Source of the DNA: Symsagittifera roscoffensis
Taxonomy: Eukaryota > Xenacoelomorpha > Acoela > Convolutidae
NCBI RefSeq assembly: GCF_963678635.1
Contig: NC_087069.1
Coordinates: 5,689,472 to 5,753,471, forward strand
Length of the DNA stretch: 64,000 nucleotides
Direction: 5' to 3'
Numbering within the stretch: the stretch's first letter is position 1; each line of letters starts with the position of its first letter. Below are positions 11,403 through 22,822 of this stretch, piece by piece. Under the pieces are notes generated by a model. It was not told the origin of the DNA, did not search any database, and worked only from the letters and a program-made list of their open reading frames with translations. The position numbers were made by a program, and so were the translations under genes.

Positions 11403-12064
11403 TTATACCGCATCTGGGTCTGGTCTAATGCCATCTTTGTCCACCATTCTTCCCTGGTATTTGATCGAGTCCTTGAGAATCTCACACTTCGATGGCTTGC
11501 GTTTCAGTCCTGCTCTCTTCATACAAGCAAACACCTCGTCCAGTCGTTCAATGTGGTCCTCCAGTGTAAGTGTTGCAATCACAATCTCAACTACGTAGCA
11601 CATTACTAAATTACCATATTTCTTCCTATGTTTGTCAGCGCTTGTGCCATCAGTCGTTGGAAGGTGGATGTTGAACAGCAGAGGCCAATGAGCACCTTCT
11701 TCCAATGAAACAATCCCAGTTCGCATGCAAAACCCGTCTTGTCCCTGTCTAGCTTCCTCAGTGGTACCTGCTAAAAGGCCGACCCTACATCAAGAGTTAT
11801 GAAATATTTTGCGTCACCTAATTTGGAGAGACTTTCATCATTCCTAGGTATGGGATAAGCATCCTTCACCGTGACTGAGTTCAGATATCGAAAAACACAA
11901 CAAAACCTTAGTTGGTCTCCTTTCTTTTTAGCCATCACTACTCCACACGCCCAGGGTGATTTGGTTGGATCTAACATGTCATACTCTATTAGGGTCTTCA
12001 TCTCTTTTCTACAAGCATCCGATTTCTTTGGGGTCATACGCCTCGCACCCTCCCTATGGGGCAC
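11403..12064 (-). pseudogene. pol: Reverse transcriptase, element A
   Basis: Frame 11771-12064 holds KKKGDQLRFCCVFRYLN, DAYPIPR and the motif A segment FITLDVGSAF, then a TAG where Trp is expected before QVP. Frame 11403-11726 holds the catalytic loop as CYVVE instead of YVDD, then the thumb segment HIERLDEVFACMKRAGL. The missing Asp pair means no polymerase activity. The order and sequence place it in Ty3/Gypsy. Confidence 0.75.
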
Positions 12065-13030
12065 CGCCGATTCTTCTAGCTATATTTCTTGTTCAACAAA
12101 ATTGCAGCATCCAATGTCTGCCTTATGTCTCGAAAAAACATCCTGATTCCTATCTAGAACGTCCTTGATGGCTTCGAGCTGATCGTCTGTTAACTTCACC
12201 CTTAAATTTTCAATCTCTGGTAATACTGGTTTATCAATTTCCTATTCCTCTAGCGTGGGTCTTTCTGGAAAATTCGATCAGCTCGACAGTCCATCGTCCG
12301 TCTCTGACTTAAGTGACTTCACAAGATCTGATTAACATTTTGTTTTCTACAATCTTCTCAAGATACAAGTTTTATCCCTGTGATTCGGGCAATCAAGAAC
12401 TTCATTTTCTTTCACAATTTTAGTCATTCATATCTAGTTTTCACGGGCTGTGCGTATCCTAGCTTTCTCCCCCTGAGGACTGTAATTGGTATGTCAAGAA
12501 TATTCAAGAAGACACTGACGCAGAGGCCACTCTTGGTTATCGAGAAGGATCTTTCTAAAATAGCAGCATTTTGACTGTTTGGATTGGGTACTATACATAC
12601 TTGTTTGTTGTCGCTTAGTTCATTATAGTTTTTCATCCCTAAACTTACTATTGCCGCCGCATTTTCTTTCAGCCTTACCCTCCTACTGAAGAAAACTGGG
12701 GCCTAATTTTCATTATCAAATTTATCGGTTTATTCATGTATTTCCTTTCCGGGTTTCGAATCCTTAATATCGATTTTGTTAAAATCAATTGTTACATCGA
12801 AACTTCTGATGAGATCTTTGTATAAAATGAATTGGTCAGACTAATCTAGAGTCTCCACCAAGAGAAAACTCATGCTTAAATTGCGTTCTCCCGGGTTTAG
12901 GGCTATTATTGGTTTCCTACCTACAACCCGAAGCTTCCCCTTGTTTGCCGCTTACAGCCGTATTCTTGAGTCAATCAGGTCATCTTTGTCGATCCCATTC
13001 TTCTCCAAGTCTCAATTGGTATTACACTCA
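12065..13030 (-). pseudogene. pol: Protease and protease-RT connector, element A, 5' truncated
   Basis: The frame 12424-12636 (NYNELSDNKQVCIVPNPNSQ) and broken frames on to 13,030 match the protease region of B, C and D. The DTGA active site itself is lost because the homology ends near 13,025 at a junction with ORF2-derived sequence. No gag remains for element A. Confidence 0.55.
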
Positions 13031-13266
13031 AGACGGCTCCGGGGCGTGGACTAATCCTCCTCGTCTCCTTCCATCGGGTGGGCTCCTAGTTGCCTACTCC
13101 TGCTGCTCCTTGAACTTTCTCTCGAGTGGGTCCTTCCTCCCAAACGATCTTACAAATGCCTAGCAGCGAAGAAGGGAGGTATTGGGGGTGGACCATAGGT
13201 GAACTGGCCCGTCTGCCGCAGGTCTGACTCCAGAAAGTTTATGTGCCTTTGGAAGACACCAGAAAC
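13031..13266 (-). other. Junction segment of ORF2/SGNH-tail sequence between elements A and B
   Basis: The sequence from 13,033 resembles 6,030-6,135 (tail after the SGNH domain), and the last ~55 bases resemble 5,835-5,880, including the AAGTTTATGTGCC block. It joins the broken protease of A to ORF2 of B, so it records one or more recombination events inside the array. Confidence 0.45.
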
Positions 13267-14269
13267 TTTGACTGCAACCTCTCTTGCAACTCCCTGAGGC
13301 GCGACGTGCCCGTCCTGGTTTGACTACTACTGGTTGAACTGGGCGTCAATCCCGGCAGCGAGATTTCCATCAAAGACCTAATTGGGTTTGCCTCAAGATT
13401 GCGCAGAGAAGGAGCTGGCTCTGGAGTCGTCAGTGTTTCCAGGCCCTCATTCATGTGTTCTTGGGCCACACAGTCCAGGTTGAAGCGACCGCCGGCCCGA
13501 GGAGCTTTGTCTACCTCCATCCGCGACTCTGGTCTCGGTCTCGCGACAGCCGGTTCAGTCGTAGTCCGCTTTTGCTCCTTCGCACTCGCGACCGCTTTCT
13601 GCCTGTTTTGTAGCCGCTCTAGTTCTGACTTTATTTGTTCACAATTGGCTACACATTCTTGTAGCCTCTGCTCTTGCACTCGTTCTGCCATCAGCAGATC
13701 CCCATCAAGAATCGCCTTAACTCGCTCAAGTGTTGCCTGGTCGCGATCAAGCTTGGGTTGATCCCTTTCATGAGCCGCCTGGTCCCTATCCAGTCCCGTT
13801 CCCTTTGGGCTCTTTCCAACTCTCTCCTCTTGCTGCCGAGATCCGGATACGACTCTTATGTTTGTTGCGACCGGAATATCGAGGGTAGTTTACTGGTGGA
13901 CTGAGTCCCTGCTCCCGCTGGCAGTCTGGTCTGAAGGGGAAACTCCCCCGCACCATATTCCGTGTTGTTGCTCAAGCCAGGGTTTCTCGCAAGGTCATGT
14001 CCTCTCAGGCCTCCATCCTCGTTCCAGGATAAACATCTAGTCTGCTCTTGATTTGATACTCGCTCTGACGTGTAGCCCACCATCAACACGGCTTCAGTTG
14101 CTGACTCCCTGCATTCGCCTTGTGCTTCCAGTTGCAGGATGGCATTCAACATCACCGCCAGCCTCTCGTCCACTTGTGTATAATCGAGGTCTCTCAAGCA
14201 CTTGTATAGCTCTTCAAGGGTAGGTCTTTTAAGCGCTGCTGGCATTGACTTCCAGAAACGATCCGCCAT
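13239..14269 (-). pseudogene. ORF2 N-terminal coiled-coil part, element B
   Basis: Starts at 14269 with MADRFWKSMPAALKRP; frames 13856-14269 and 13239-13691 cover the N-terminal domain and the coiled coil, with a frameshift between them. The protein runs into unrelated codons (SKFLVSSKGT) at the junction near 13,266, so the SGNH domain is absent from this copy. Confidence 0.6.
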
Positions 14270-14725
14270 CGTTGCTGCTTCTCAAGCGATCTCACGTATC
14301 AACAAACTCAAGAAAAACTTTTACAGAACAAATTGAAGAAATACCTTCCCAGTTAAACTCAAATAACAGCTTCCCAGTTAAACTCAAGAAATACTTTCCC
14401 AATTAAACTCAAGAATTATCCTCCTTTAGTACAGCTAGCGAAGAACCGTTCGAGAACTCTCCTGTTTTGTTCGAGTAAGTTTAGCTTGATTGTCAATTCA
14501 ATTTGCAAATCAATCTGATAAAAAAATTCTTTTTTAGACCAAGATGTTTTTGATCATGCCTAGCCTAAACGCCCCCTATTAAAACCTTTAAGACATTATC
14601 CCAACAACTCCATTAATATGATTCAATTTAGATGTTAAAAATATGCAGATTCATTTTATGTTTTAGAACCATTAATTCTTCAGAATTTAATTGTCATGCC
14701 AATTACATTAAAATCCATCTAGCTG
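14270..14725 (-). other. AT-rich spacer between pol and ORF2, element B
   Basis: About 450 bases without a long frame. At 14,345-14,415 a ~25-base motif containing CCCAGTTAAACTCAAG occurs about three times with variation. The spacer is also present in C and, diverged, in E, but is nearly gone from A. It includes the candidate splice acceptor noted separately and would be the 5' leader of an ORF2 mRNA. Confidence 0.5.
14505..14540 (-). promoter_or_regulatory. Candidate 3' splice site upstream of ORF2, element B
   Basis: On the minus strand a T-rich run is followed by TATCAG and then ATTGATTTG; the AG is at 14,516-14,515. Element E has TTTACTTTCAG followed by the same ATTGATTTG at 45,601-45,622, about 220-250 bases before ORF2 in both. 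Conservation of tract, AG and downstream bases across diverged copies suggests cis or trans splicing. Confidence 0.4.
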
Positions 14726-15609
14726 ACTCGTGCCCCTTCGTAACCAGTTTAAGAACTCTGAGCTCCCCCAACTCAAGACTTCCATGACCATTCAAAAGTC
14801 GGGCGATACCCAAGTAGCCGGAATTGAGACCTCTCGTACCCCTCTTTCGACCATGAAGTCACTCAACCTCGTCAGTGCCAACTTTACGTGCTCGGGGTCT
14901 ATCGTGTTCCTCTTGTTGACCCTCGTCACCAAAAAACACAGATATTATTCAGGAACTTGTGAAACTGAAGGAGGAAGCGCAGCCGTTCATCCTAACCCCG
15001 GTCTCTGCCTGAATAAAAACTCCATGTTCTGATATTCCCTTTTAAAGTCTGCTTCCAGTCTCGTGTTTAAGCTCATGTCCGCTGTTATGCGGATTGCAAT
15101 AGTCTTTTCTGAAAAATGAAGTCGCTGTCTGTGATCAAGATGAAAATTCATTCGGTATCTCGAAATTTGCTTTGAAATGTTTTTCTATGGTAGGCTCAGC
15201 TTCCTCTTGATCCAGTTCCAACCCGTAAGTCTCTCTTATTTGCCTGAGCTTCTTTATCATCAATTTTTTGGCGTGGGTAAACCTACCCCCACTCCCCGGA
15301 CAAAAATATTTACGACGTCCCCTTCGATGGTGCTGGGTTCAAGTTATTCGGTGGTATTTCTAGCGGCCGCTCGGTGGCTGTCGAACCAAATAGTGGATTT
15401 CCTGTCTTCACATGTTTCGTTGCTGACACGTCGACTTGCTGGATGTTTTGCGCATCCTTTCCGACAGTCTCAAGGTTATGCATCCATTCGAGCACCCTCA
15501 GATTTGTGTTTTCCCTTCTTTCTATCTCGTTTTGCTCCAGGTCTACTCTCGTTCCGGTACGGAGTAGTCTTCTTGCAAGGAATGCTCGCTGTCGTTGATG
15601 ATCTGTCAC
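14726..15609 (-). pseudogene. pol: Pol C-terminal domains, element B
   Basis: Positions 14,820-15,110 on the minus strand correspond to the 126-codon domain of E (44,942-45,322) in broken frames. The 99-codon frame 15310-15609 (ERRENTNLRVLEWMHN; VDVSATKHVKTG) matches 44,460-44,720 of E. The intervening segment includes the VRGVGVGLTH-type block. No known domain; consistently follows the integrase. Confidence 0.5.
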
Positions 15610-16581
15610 TCTTCATCGGCTACCAGCTCGCCCACGATCACCGACTCCTCGCTTATCTCATCTGGTTGTGTTTTGCCAATCAAGAAGTCGTCACCATACC
15701 TGTTGTATCTCATACTTTTCCGTTTGCGATCGCCTTTCCTCCTCCCTGTGGTCATTGGGTGGTCTGATTCTGTCCACTTTGGTACCTCGGTCTGCTCAAG
15801 ATCATTCCAATCTTCCTCCGCGAAAGATCCTTTGTCCGAATCCATCTCTATGTTCTCGTTATCATCCATGCTCACGTCCTCGTTGCCGCCATTCTTCTCT
15901 CTGGTGCCTTTCTCGTTCACCTCACATGCCGGTTCTACCAGTAGGTACTCTAGTCCTTCTATGTTCTGTGGTTTACACCAGTCTTCCGGAGATGGGACGT
16001 GAGGTTTCAGGTTTTCGTAGTGCTTCCCCATTGTCCGACTTGAATGTCATCGGACAACCATATCGTGATATCCAGTGCGTTATCAAATGATCACAAGTCT
16101 CTTCCGCCGAAGCCGTCTGACATGGTACCACCTCTGCCAGTTTCGTGAAGTGGTTTATAATTGCCAGTATCTGATTGTATCCCGAGTCGGTCATGCAGAT
16201 CTTCTGCTGGTCTATCTGAACGACCCAATGAATTCAGAGCTTTCCACGGACTTGAGGGGAGTTTCATTTTTCTAGGGTCTTTCACTTGCAAACACGACAA
16301 ACATGCGCTCACCCACCTTTCGCAATCCTTTCTCAACCCTGGCCGCCAATCAGACCTGTGTAGTAGTCTTTGTTGTACTTGTCTATCCCCAGATGTCCCA
16401 TCTGATCGTGCGATCTGAACAACACTTCCGTCTGGTATAGCTGCGGTAATATGATGAGATTATGCTTGTAAAATAGCTTTTCCTCATCTTTCCTCCTACA
16501 GGCTACCACACCATCAGCTGTGTGATAGAGTAATTCCCTTCTTTCCTTGTAGAACTGGCTCAAGATCTTGTAACTATCCAT
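15606..16581 (-). pseudogene. pol: Integrase with internal deletion, element B
   Basis: Frames 16333-16581, 16091-16336 and 15973-16194 carry the zinc-binding and early core parts, up to FKSDNGEA. The sequence then jumps at ~16,024 straight to the region after the GPY/F motif (ENLKPHVPSPEDW in another frame; frame 15606-16031). About 575 bases, including the catalytic Glu and C-terminal core, are missing compared with A. The same junction is in C. A one-base deletion near 16,259 also shifts the frame before the first catalytic Asp. Confidence 0.7.
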
Positions 16582-17485
16582 TCTCCATGCTTCCTTTCTC
16601 CTTATCTTCAGTCCGGATCCATTTGGAGAGGTTAGTCGTCATCTTGTCACTCAGCTGGGCTCGTATCAGACCATTTGACCATTCAGTTCTCCGGGACTGT
16701 GGATGTCGTCTTTTAGCTTGACGCAAACTATCCTCCTCAATACCTCCCTGTCATCATCCGGTTCCAGGTTTGTCCTGACATTTGAGTTGCACGATAGCTC
16801 CTTGAATGGTTTCCTTGACACCGCTATCTTCTCAGGCTCTTCTCCTCCGTACGCATCCTGTTGCTCTAGGTTGTCCCTCTGTTGCTCCTGCGGAAGAGTC
16901 AGTTCCCTGTCGTGGTGCCTCATTTTCTCTTCTGCTAATATCATGCAAAGACTGTCTTGGTCATCACCACTCTTTTCTGAGTCATCCTCCCCTTCTTCGG
17001 ACACCCCGGAAAATTCTCTTCCCCACTATCTCCTTCTGATTTCGACCACACCCCGGACTCTTGATCTGGTCCTTGGTGTTCGGCTTTCTTCTTGAATATC
17101 ACTTTCATCTTCCGAAACGTTGTCGTCAGGTTGAGTCCTCGCCATGAGCCGCTTCCCCTCTTTTCAATATGGTGACTTCCGGTTTCTCTTCATCATTGTT
17201 CCGTACTACCGGTTTATCGTCGGCTAGATTCTCGAGTAGTCTCCTCAGATCTTCTCGTATCATCACCCTTCTTGTCTGAACTTCATCCAGGTCGTAGCTT
17301 TTCGCTTTTAGTGTTTCCCTCACTATCTTCGACTTGAGCATCATTTCCATTGGCATCCCTGTTTTCCTCTTAAAAATTTCTTTCGTCTCATGTTCTGCTC
17401 GTAGCTCATGATGGTCCTCTATTGGTTTCACTGACTTGTCAAGCCACCTCGTGAGTGGAAGACTGTCAGAGGTCTCCTTGTCCAT
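16582..17485 (-). pseudogene. pol: RNase H-integrase linker, element B
   Basis: Frames 17126-17485 (PLTRWLDKSVKPIEDHHEL) and 16666-17004 (acidic run SEEGEDDSEKSGDD, then SCNSNVRTNL and VCVKLKDDIHSPGELNG). Corresponds to 42,174-42,737 in E. Confidence 0.6.
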
Positions 17486-17569
17486 AAATGAGACGCCGTC
17501 TTGATTTCCGGCCTGTCGGCCTCCCTTTGCTCCTGTCTCTCGTAAAACTCCTTATTTTGCTCGAGCTGT

Positions 17570-18145
17570 CGGCATTTTGATGTTTGTCCCTTGCTCTGTG
17601 CTCAATAATCATGTTGTAACCATTCCGGCGCACTATTCATCTCCCGATGTAGCTCTAGTCCCTTGTGACGTTTTTAACCAACTGAGTGCTCTGTTGTCAA
17701 CTCGTAGCTTGAACGAATCGCTACCCAGGTATGCCCCATTTTTTTCTACAAAGTTGACTACCGCGAACATTTCCGCTTTGGGTGCTCCGTACTTCATCTC
17801 TGTGTCACTCAAGACTTTGCTCCCGTAAGCTATCGGTCTCAAAACTGTCTTTCCGTTCCACTCCTGTTCTTTGTGGAGTATTCCAGAGATCGCCACCACC
17901 GATGCATCCGTTTCCAGCACGTACATTCCCTTATCCGTGGGCACCCCCAGCACTGGTGTTGCGCACAGCTCAGTTTTTATTCTTTGAAATGATTCTTCTG
18001 CTGCGTTATTCCACGTGAACTTCTTGCCCTTCTGCCTCATGAGTTGTTGCATTGGATATACTTTGTCTGCATAGCTCTTGATGAACTCCCTGTAGCAGTT
18101 TGCGAAACCTAAGAAGCTCATCAACTGGTGTTCTGTTTTTGGCAA
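17570..18145 (-). pseudogene. pol: RNase H and connection domain, element B
   Basis: A 170-codon frame from 18145: connection FLGFANCYREFIKSYADKVY, then the RNase H segments ETDASVVAISGILH, GSKVLSDTEMKYGAPKAEMF and KLRVDNRALSWLK. The acidic residues expected of a Ty3/Gypsy RNase H are all visible. The C-terminal His region after SWLK is replaced by unrelated residues after a frameshift. The frame begins just after a TAA in the codons following the RT thumb. Confidence 0.75.
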
Positions 18146-18163
18146 TTTCCAATTCAGTACTGC

Positions 18164-18900
18164 TTATACCGCATCTGGGTCTGGTCTAATACCATCTTTG
18201 TCCACCATTCTTCCCTGGTATTTGATCGAGTCCTTGAGAATCTCACACTTCGATGGCTTGCGTTTCAGTCCTGCTCTCTTCATACAAGCAAACACCTCGT
18301 CCAGTCGTTCAATGTGGTCCTCCAGTGTAAGTGTTGCAATCACAATCTCAACTACGTAGCACATTACTAAATTGCCAAATTTCTTCCTACGTTTGTCAGC
18401 GCTTGTGCCATCAGTCGTTGGAGGGTGGCCGACGCACTGCAGAGGCCAAAGAGCATCCTCTTTCAATGAAACAATCCCAGTTTGCCTGCAAAACCCGTCT
18501 TGTCCCTGTCTAGCTTCCTCAGTGGTACCTGCTAAAAGGCCGACCCTACATCAAGAGTTATGAAATATTTTGCGTCACCTAATTTGGAGAGACTTTCATC
18601 AATCCTAGGTATGGGATAAGCATCCTTCACCGTGACTGAGTTCAGATATCGAAAAACACAACAAAACCTTAGTTGGTCTCCTTTCTTTTTAGGAAATACT
18701 ACTCCACACGCCCACGGGGATTTGGATGGTTCTAACATGTCATACTCTAGAAGGGTCTCTATCTCTTTTCTACAAGCATCTGATTTGCTTGGGGTCATAC
18801 GCCTCGCACCCACCCTATGGGGCACCACCGATTTCTTCTAGCTCTAATTCTTGTTCAACAAAGTTGCAGCATCCAATGTCTGCCTTATGTCTCGAAAAAA
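18164..18900 (-). pseudogene. pol: Reverse transcriptase, element B
   Basis: Frame 18532-18828 holds fingers/palm blocks (KSPWACGVVFPKKKGDQL; TLDVGSAF) and ends in a TAG where Trp is expected. Frame 18164-18466 has CYVVE in place of the YVDD catalytic loop. The intervening palm segment is out of frame. Not functional. Confidence 0.75.
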
Positions 18901-18999
18901 CATCCTGATTCCTATCTAGAACGTCCTTGATGGCTTCGAGCTGTTCGTCTGTTACCTTCCCCCTTAAATGTTAAATCTCTGGTAATACTGGTTTATCAA

Positions 19000-19830
19000 T
19001 TTCCAATTCCTCTAGCGTGGGTTTTTCTGGAAAATTCGATCAGCTCGACAGTCCATCGTCCGTCTCTGACTTAAGTGATTTCACAAAACCTGATGAACAT
19101 TTTTTTTTTCAATCGTCTCAAGATACAAGTTTTATCTCTGTGATTTGGGCAATCAAGAACTTCATTTTCTTTCACAATTTCAGTCATTTCATATCTAGTT
19201 TTGACGGGCATTGCGTCCCCTAGCTTCCTTCCCCTCTGGACTGTAATTGGTATGTCAAGAATATTCAACAAGACACTGACGCAGATGCCACTCTTGGTTA
19301 TCGAGAAGGATCGTTCTAAAATAGCAGCACTTTGACTGTTTGGATTGGGTACTATACATACTTGTTTGTTATCGCTTAGTTCAATATAGTTTTCCATCCC
19401 TAAACTTACTATTGCCGCCGCATTTTCTTTTAGCCTTACCCTCCTACTCAAGAAAACTGGAGCCTTATTTTTATTCGCCATTATCAAGTTTATCGGTTTA
19501 ATGACGTATTTCCTTTCCGGGTTTCGAATCCTGAACATTGCATTGTTCAGATCAATTGTTACATCGAAATTCCTGATGAGATCTTTGCATAAAATGAATT
19601 GGTCAGACTCATCTAGATTCTCCAACAAGAGAAAACTCATGCACAAGTGGCGTTCTCCCGGGTTTATGACTATTATTGGTGTCCTACCTATAACCCGAAG
19701 CGCCCCCTTATTTGCCGCTGACAGCCGTATTCTTGAGTCAATCAGGTCATATTTGTCGAATACCATTCTTCTCCAAGTCTCAATTGGTATTACACTCAAG
19801 ACGGCTCCCGTGTCCAACAACCCACGCAGT
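19000..19830 (-). pseudogene. pol: Aspartic protease and connector, element B
   Basis: A 249-codon frame (19071-19820) starts at MLDTGAVLSVIPIETW: the retropepsin DTGA active site followed by a hydrophobic strand. Around residue 95 it has KDLIRNFDVTIDLNN, the flap-distal part of the fold, and later NKQVCIVPNPNSQS. It is the most intact protease in the window with D. The upstream frame is broken, so it would not be made as part of a Gag-Pol. Confidence 0.7.
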
Positions 19831-20640
19831 TGTGTCTTCTTTCCGTTTATCCCAATACGTGTGCAGAAACGTCTGCTTCCGTTCCCAGATGCATGGCGTC
19901 TTCCTCCAGCATAGCAAAGTGCCCAATAGATCTCACTTTTAGTTCCTCTCGTAGATTAACCCCAATATAGATTTGCCCGGTTAGATCCTCATCACATGTT
20001 ATCATCGTTTTTGTGTAGATGTTTTGACATCTATATTCAACATGACCTCATGTTGTCCATAGGCTTCGGTGTATCTGTTGTCTATGCGAACTGATTTACT
20101 ACCACCTCTCGTGAGTAATGCCCTTAAAAACCTAGAAGGACTTTGCGGGCTTATTCCACTCAAGTAATCCGCGTACGTACACGTACACATTTATGTGCAT
20201 TATTTTCTGATCACTCTGTTCACTCAGATTTCTCGTTACTTCGTGGCCGCCCACTGTGATTATTGACATTATTCTTGCCCCAATTTTCGTGATGCCAAAT
20301 GGTTTTCCAGTCACCACTTTCAAGGTGTTGCAATTGCCCCTGCTCATCGAGTTCTCTCCGGTCCCTGGTTCTGGTCTTGTCATACAGAGCGTTTCATTTA
20401 ATCTCTGTTTTTCTTTTTCCTGTTTCAGCCGTTGTTCGATTTCTTTGTTCGCCAAGTCTTGCCTCACTTTGTTGATCGCCTCTGTAGCTGCTCTTTCGTA
20501 GTTTATCTCTAGAGAGTTTCTCTTCTCGGCCCCCGTGGCATGTTTTTTTTTGTCACGGCCTTTGCTGTCTTTGTTGATAATTCACCACTCGCTGCTTCTT
20601 TCTTTTTCAAATTGTTTTTTCCGATTGTCTGTTCCTAGTA
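19831..20640 (-). pseudogene. Gag-protease connector, element B
   Basis: Frames 20132-20467 and 20002-20190 and the bases around them match the better preserved 36,096-36,515 in D: an alpha-helical, KE-rich region (KEIEQRLKQEKEKQRLNE) then HEVTRNLSEQSDQ. Role unknown; lies between the zinc-knuckle part and the protease. Confidence 0.55.
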
Positions 20641-21461
20641 ATTTGCACTGCGGCCAGTCCTAGTTTGTGTTTCGGGTTATTCTGATACTTCACCGCCTCC
20701 CAAAACAAATGACATTTAATTCTGAAATGGCCTTCTTGATTGCAGAAAAAAACCTAGCGCCTATCTTGATGATCAAGCCACTTTAAAACTCATGTTCCTC
20801 GGTTTGATTCAGGTCCTCTTCATCCGGTGCGTTTCCCAACCTCTTCAAGCCCTGCTTGTATGTCGTGCAACCCGCCACATGATGATCCGCTGATCCCCAA
20901 TATGCGCTTGACCTACGTTTGACCATGTCGTCTCTAGGCTTCTACCATGACGACCTTTGTGGCTGGCTCCCCCCTTGCATGTTCCTGCTTTCTGAGTATG
21001 AGTACTTTTTTGGTTTCATTAACATGTACTCTCTTGATTTTTGTCTCATCTCTTCTGGGGTCGGTGCATTATCCTTTGATAGTGTATAATACGTTGCCAG
21101 CGTCGTTCTCAAGTCGTCACTTCTCACCCCGTCAAAGAACTTTGAAGCGATGCTGAAGTTTCTTCTGTTCGTCAATTCTTCCCGGTTGCTTTTCTTACCA
21201 AGCTCTCAAGATTATCCAGGAATCGATCGATTGACTTGTCCTCCCGTTATCTTCTTTTTTCAGTTCTCATCATTGCTTGATGACCCTTCATTCCTGGCCC
21301 GAATCGATTCAGCAATATCTCGATAATTTTTTCCGCTGTATCACTCTCCTCCTCTTTCTTTGCCTACACGCATTTTAGTGCTGTGCCTTCTAAATTGCTT
21401 AGTTTTGCCGCGCAGGCTTGCCTTTCGTCGTTCAAGTTATCTTGTTCTAAATGTAGTCTCA
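20641..21461 (-). pseudogene. gag: Gag zinc-knuckle region, element B
   Basis: Frame 20942-21175 (RRNFSIASKFFDGVRSDDLR) and broken frames to 20,660 match 36,563-37,162 in D, which shows the CCHC-type knuckles. In B the knuckle segment is out of frame. Confidence 0.55.
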
Positions 21462-22606
21462 TTACCTCAACCCATGTATCAATGCAACCATTTGAATTTT
21501 CTTTGAATTCCTTAGATTTTTGAAGCTTTTCCGGGATTTGCCACTGCCTCTGTCACTTGAGTCTGTGTTCCTTGTTGCGAATGCTTCAAGCGTACTGTTC
21601 ATTAGTTCCCAGGTATTGGCCCACGTCATGGCATCAGGTTTTAAACCCGTACGTGATCCTGAGACCTCTTTTGTTCTTGTTGAGTTTGAGACTCCCATTT
21701 TCATGGCAGTCCTTATCCCTCCTGACGCCATGGTACTATCAATCCGTGCTAACGGTGTAGATTCTCATTTCTTTCGTTGTGGTTTAACGACTCTAGTTCC
21801 GGATGGCTTTTTCAGAAATAATTTCTCTTTGGCTGTTGATTTTTGCAAGAGATCATCAGCACAAAAACTTTCAGCTTGATCCTTGCTCATTGTATCCATT
21901 CTGGTCTCTAGACTCTCCAACTTCTCATTCACAGTGTCATGCTGTTTCTTCATTTCTTCCATATCCTTCTCTCGTTGTTTGTCGGTATCCTCTACTTTGT
22001 CCGACATCTGTTGTAGCTTCTCTTCCGTCGCCCTTGCCAGGTTAAAGCAGTTGTCTAGGTTCTCATTCTTGTTGTGTCGAACTTCACTTTTTAGCTCTTG
22101 TTGATCCTCCTCTCTGTCTCTCAGTTTCTTGTCGATTTGCTCCACCTTTGCCATCAAGTCGCCCAGCTCAAGCAAAATTGCCTTTTCCTGGTTAGCCGTT
22201 GCTCCATGTGTGACCTGCTCTTCGTCTTGTTTGGTTTCTGTTGTAATTGCGAAAACTGTTCCAAATGTTTTGCGTTTCTCGGTCGTCTACCTTACTTCCT
22301 CTTTCGCTTTTGGTTTTATCTCGACCATCGCCACAATCTTCTCTGTGAACGACGTTCTTTTTGTTTGAGAATCGTCTTTTATCGTTTCTTGCGTGTTACT
22401 TGTCAATCAGTGAGAACTCTACCGTTTTTTTTCTCTTGTTCTTCTGCATTTGGCATTGGTGTTGATTCCGTCGTCTTCCTTTTCACCCCGTCAATACTCT
22501 GATCTGGTGTCCCAGGATCGGTTTCTCTAGCCGGTCCAGTCGGTTTTTCCATTGCTTTCTCCTTGGCCTTATGTTCCTTTATGATTCTTGTATTGACCAT
22601 GTTCAC
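21462..22606 (-). pseudogene. gag: Gag N-terminal coiled-coil and capsid-like part, element B
   Basis: Frame 21765-22175 (136 codons) is a heptad-rich coiled coil (MLELGDLMAKVEQIDKKLRD), followed by frame 21462-21731. The next part, in a broken frame around 21,330-21,450, corresponds to the LEGTALKCVLAKKEE block of D. Frame 22403-22606 is a short basic N-terminal piece. The order suggests an N-terminal oligomerising coil before a capsid-type domain. D lacks the coil. Confidence 0.5.
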
Positions 22607-22822
22607 TGAAGTGTTCTTTCTCTTTACTTTCGGTTTTGATGGTGTTAGTTTCCGTTGCGACGAGGTTTGATTTTGCTTAAGATCTGTTCCTCTTCTTTCA
22701 GTTATCGATACCCTATTTTACTTCATGATTTTAATATATACCTTTTCTTTTATCTACAAACTTAATAAGTCCCTACTGTAAAATCTGATTGAAATTATAT
22801 AAATGAAAAATTTCCTAATGTA
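22607..22822 (-). other. AT-rich upstream segment at 5' end of gag, element B
   Basis: The first part (TTTCCGTTGCGACGAGG near 22,650) is also found at 37,509-37,525 in D. The remainder is AT-rich with no frame and ends abruptly at RNase H sequence. No LTR is seen here, so B has no 5' LTR of its own. Confidence 0.45.

Noticed and set aside
22607-22822. Internal LTR between B and the RNase H-RT piece
   Set aside because: Only ~200 AT-rich bases, no TG...CA ends, and no match to 1-37 or 40,237-40,273.
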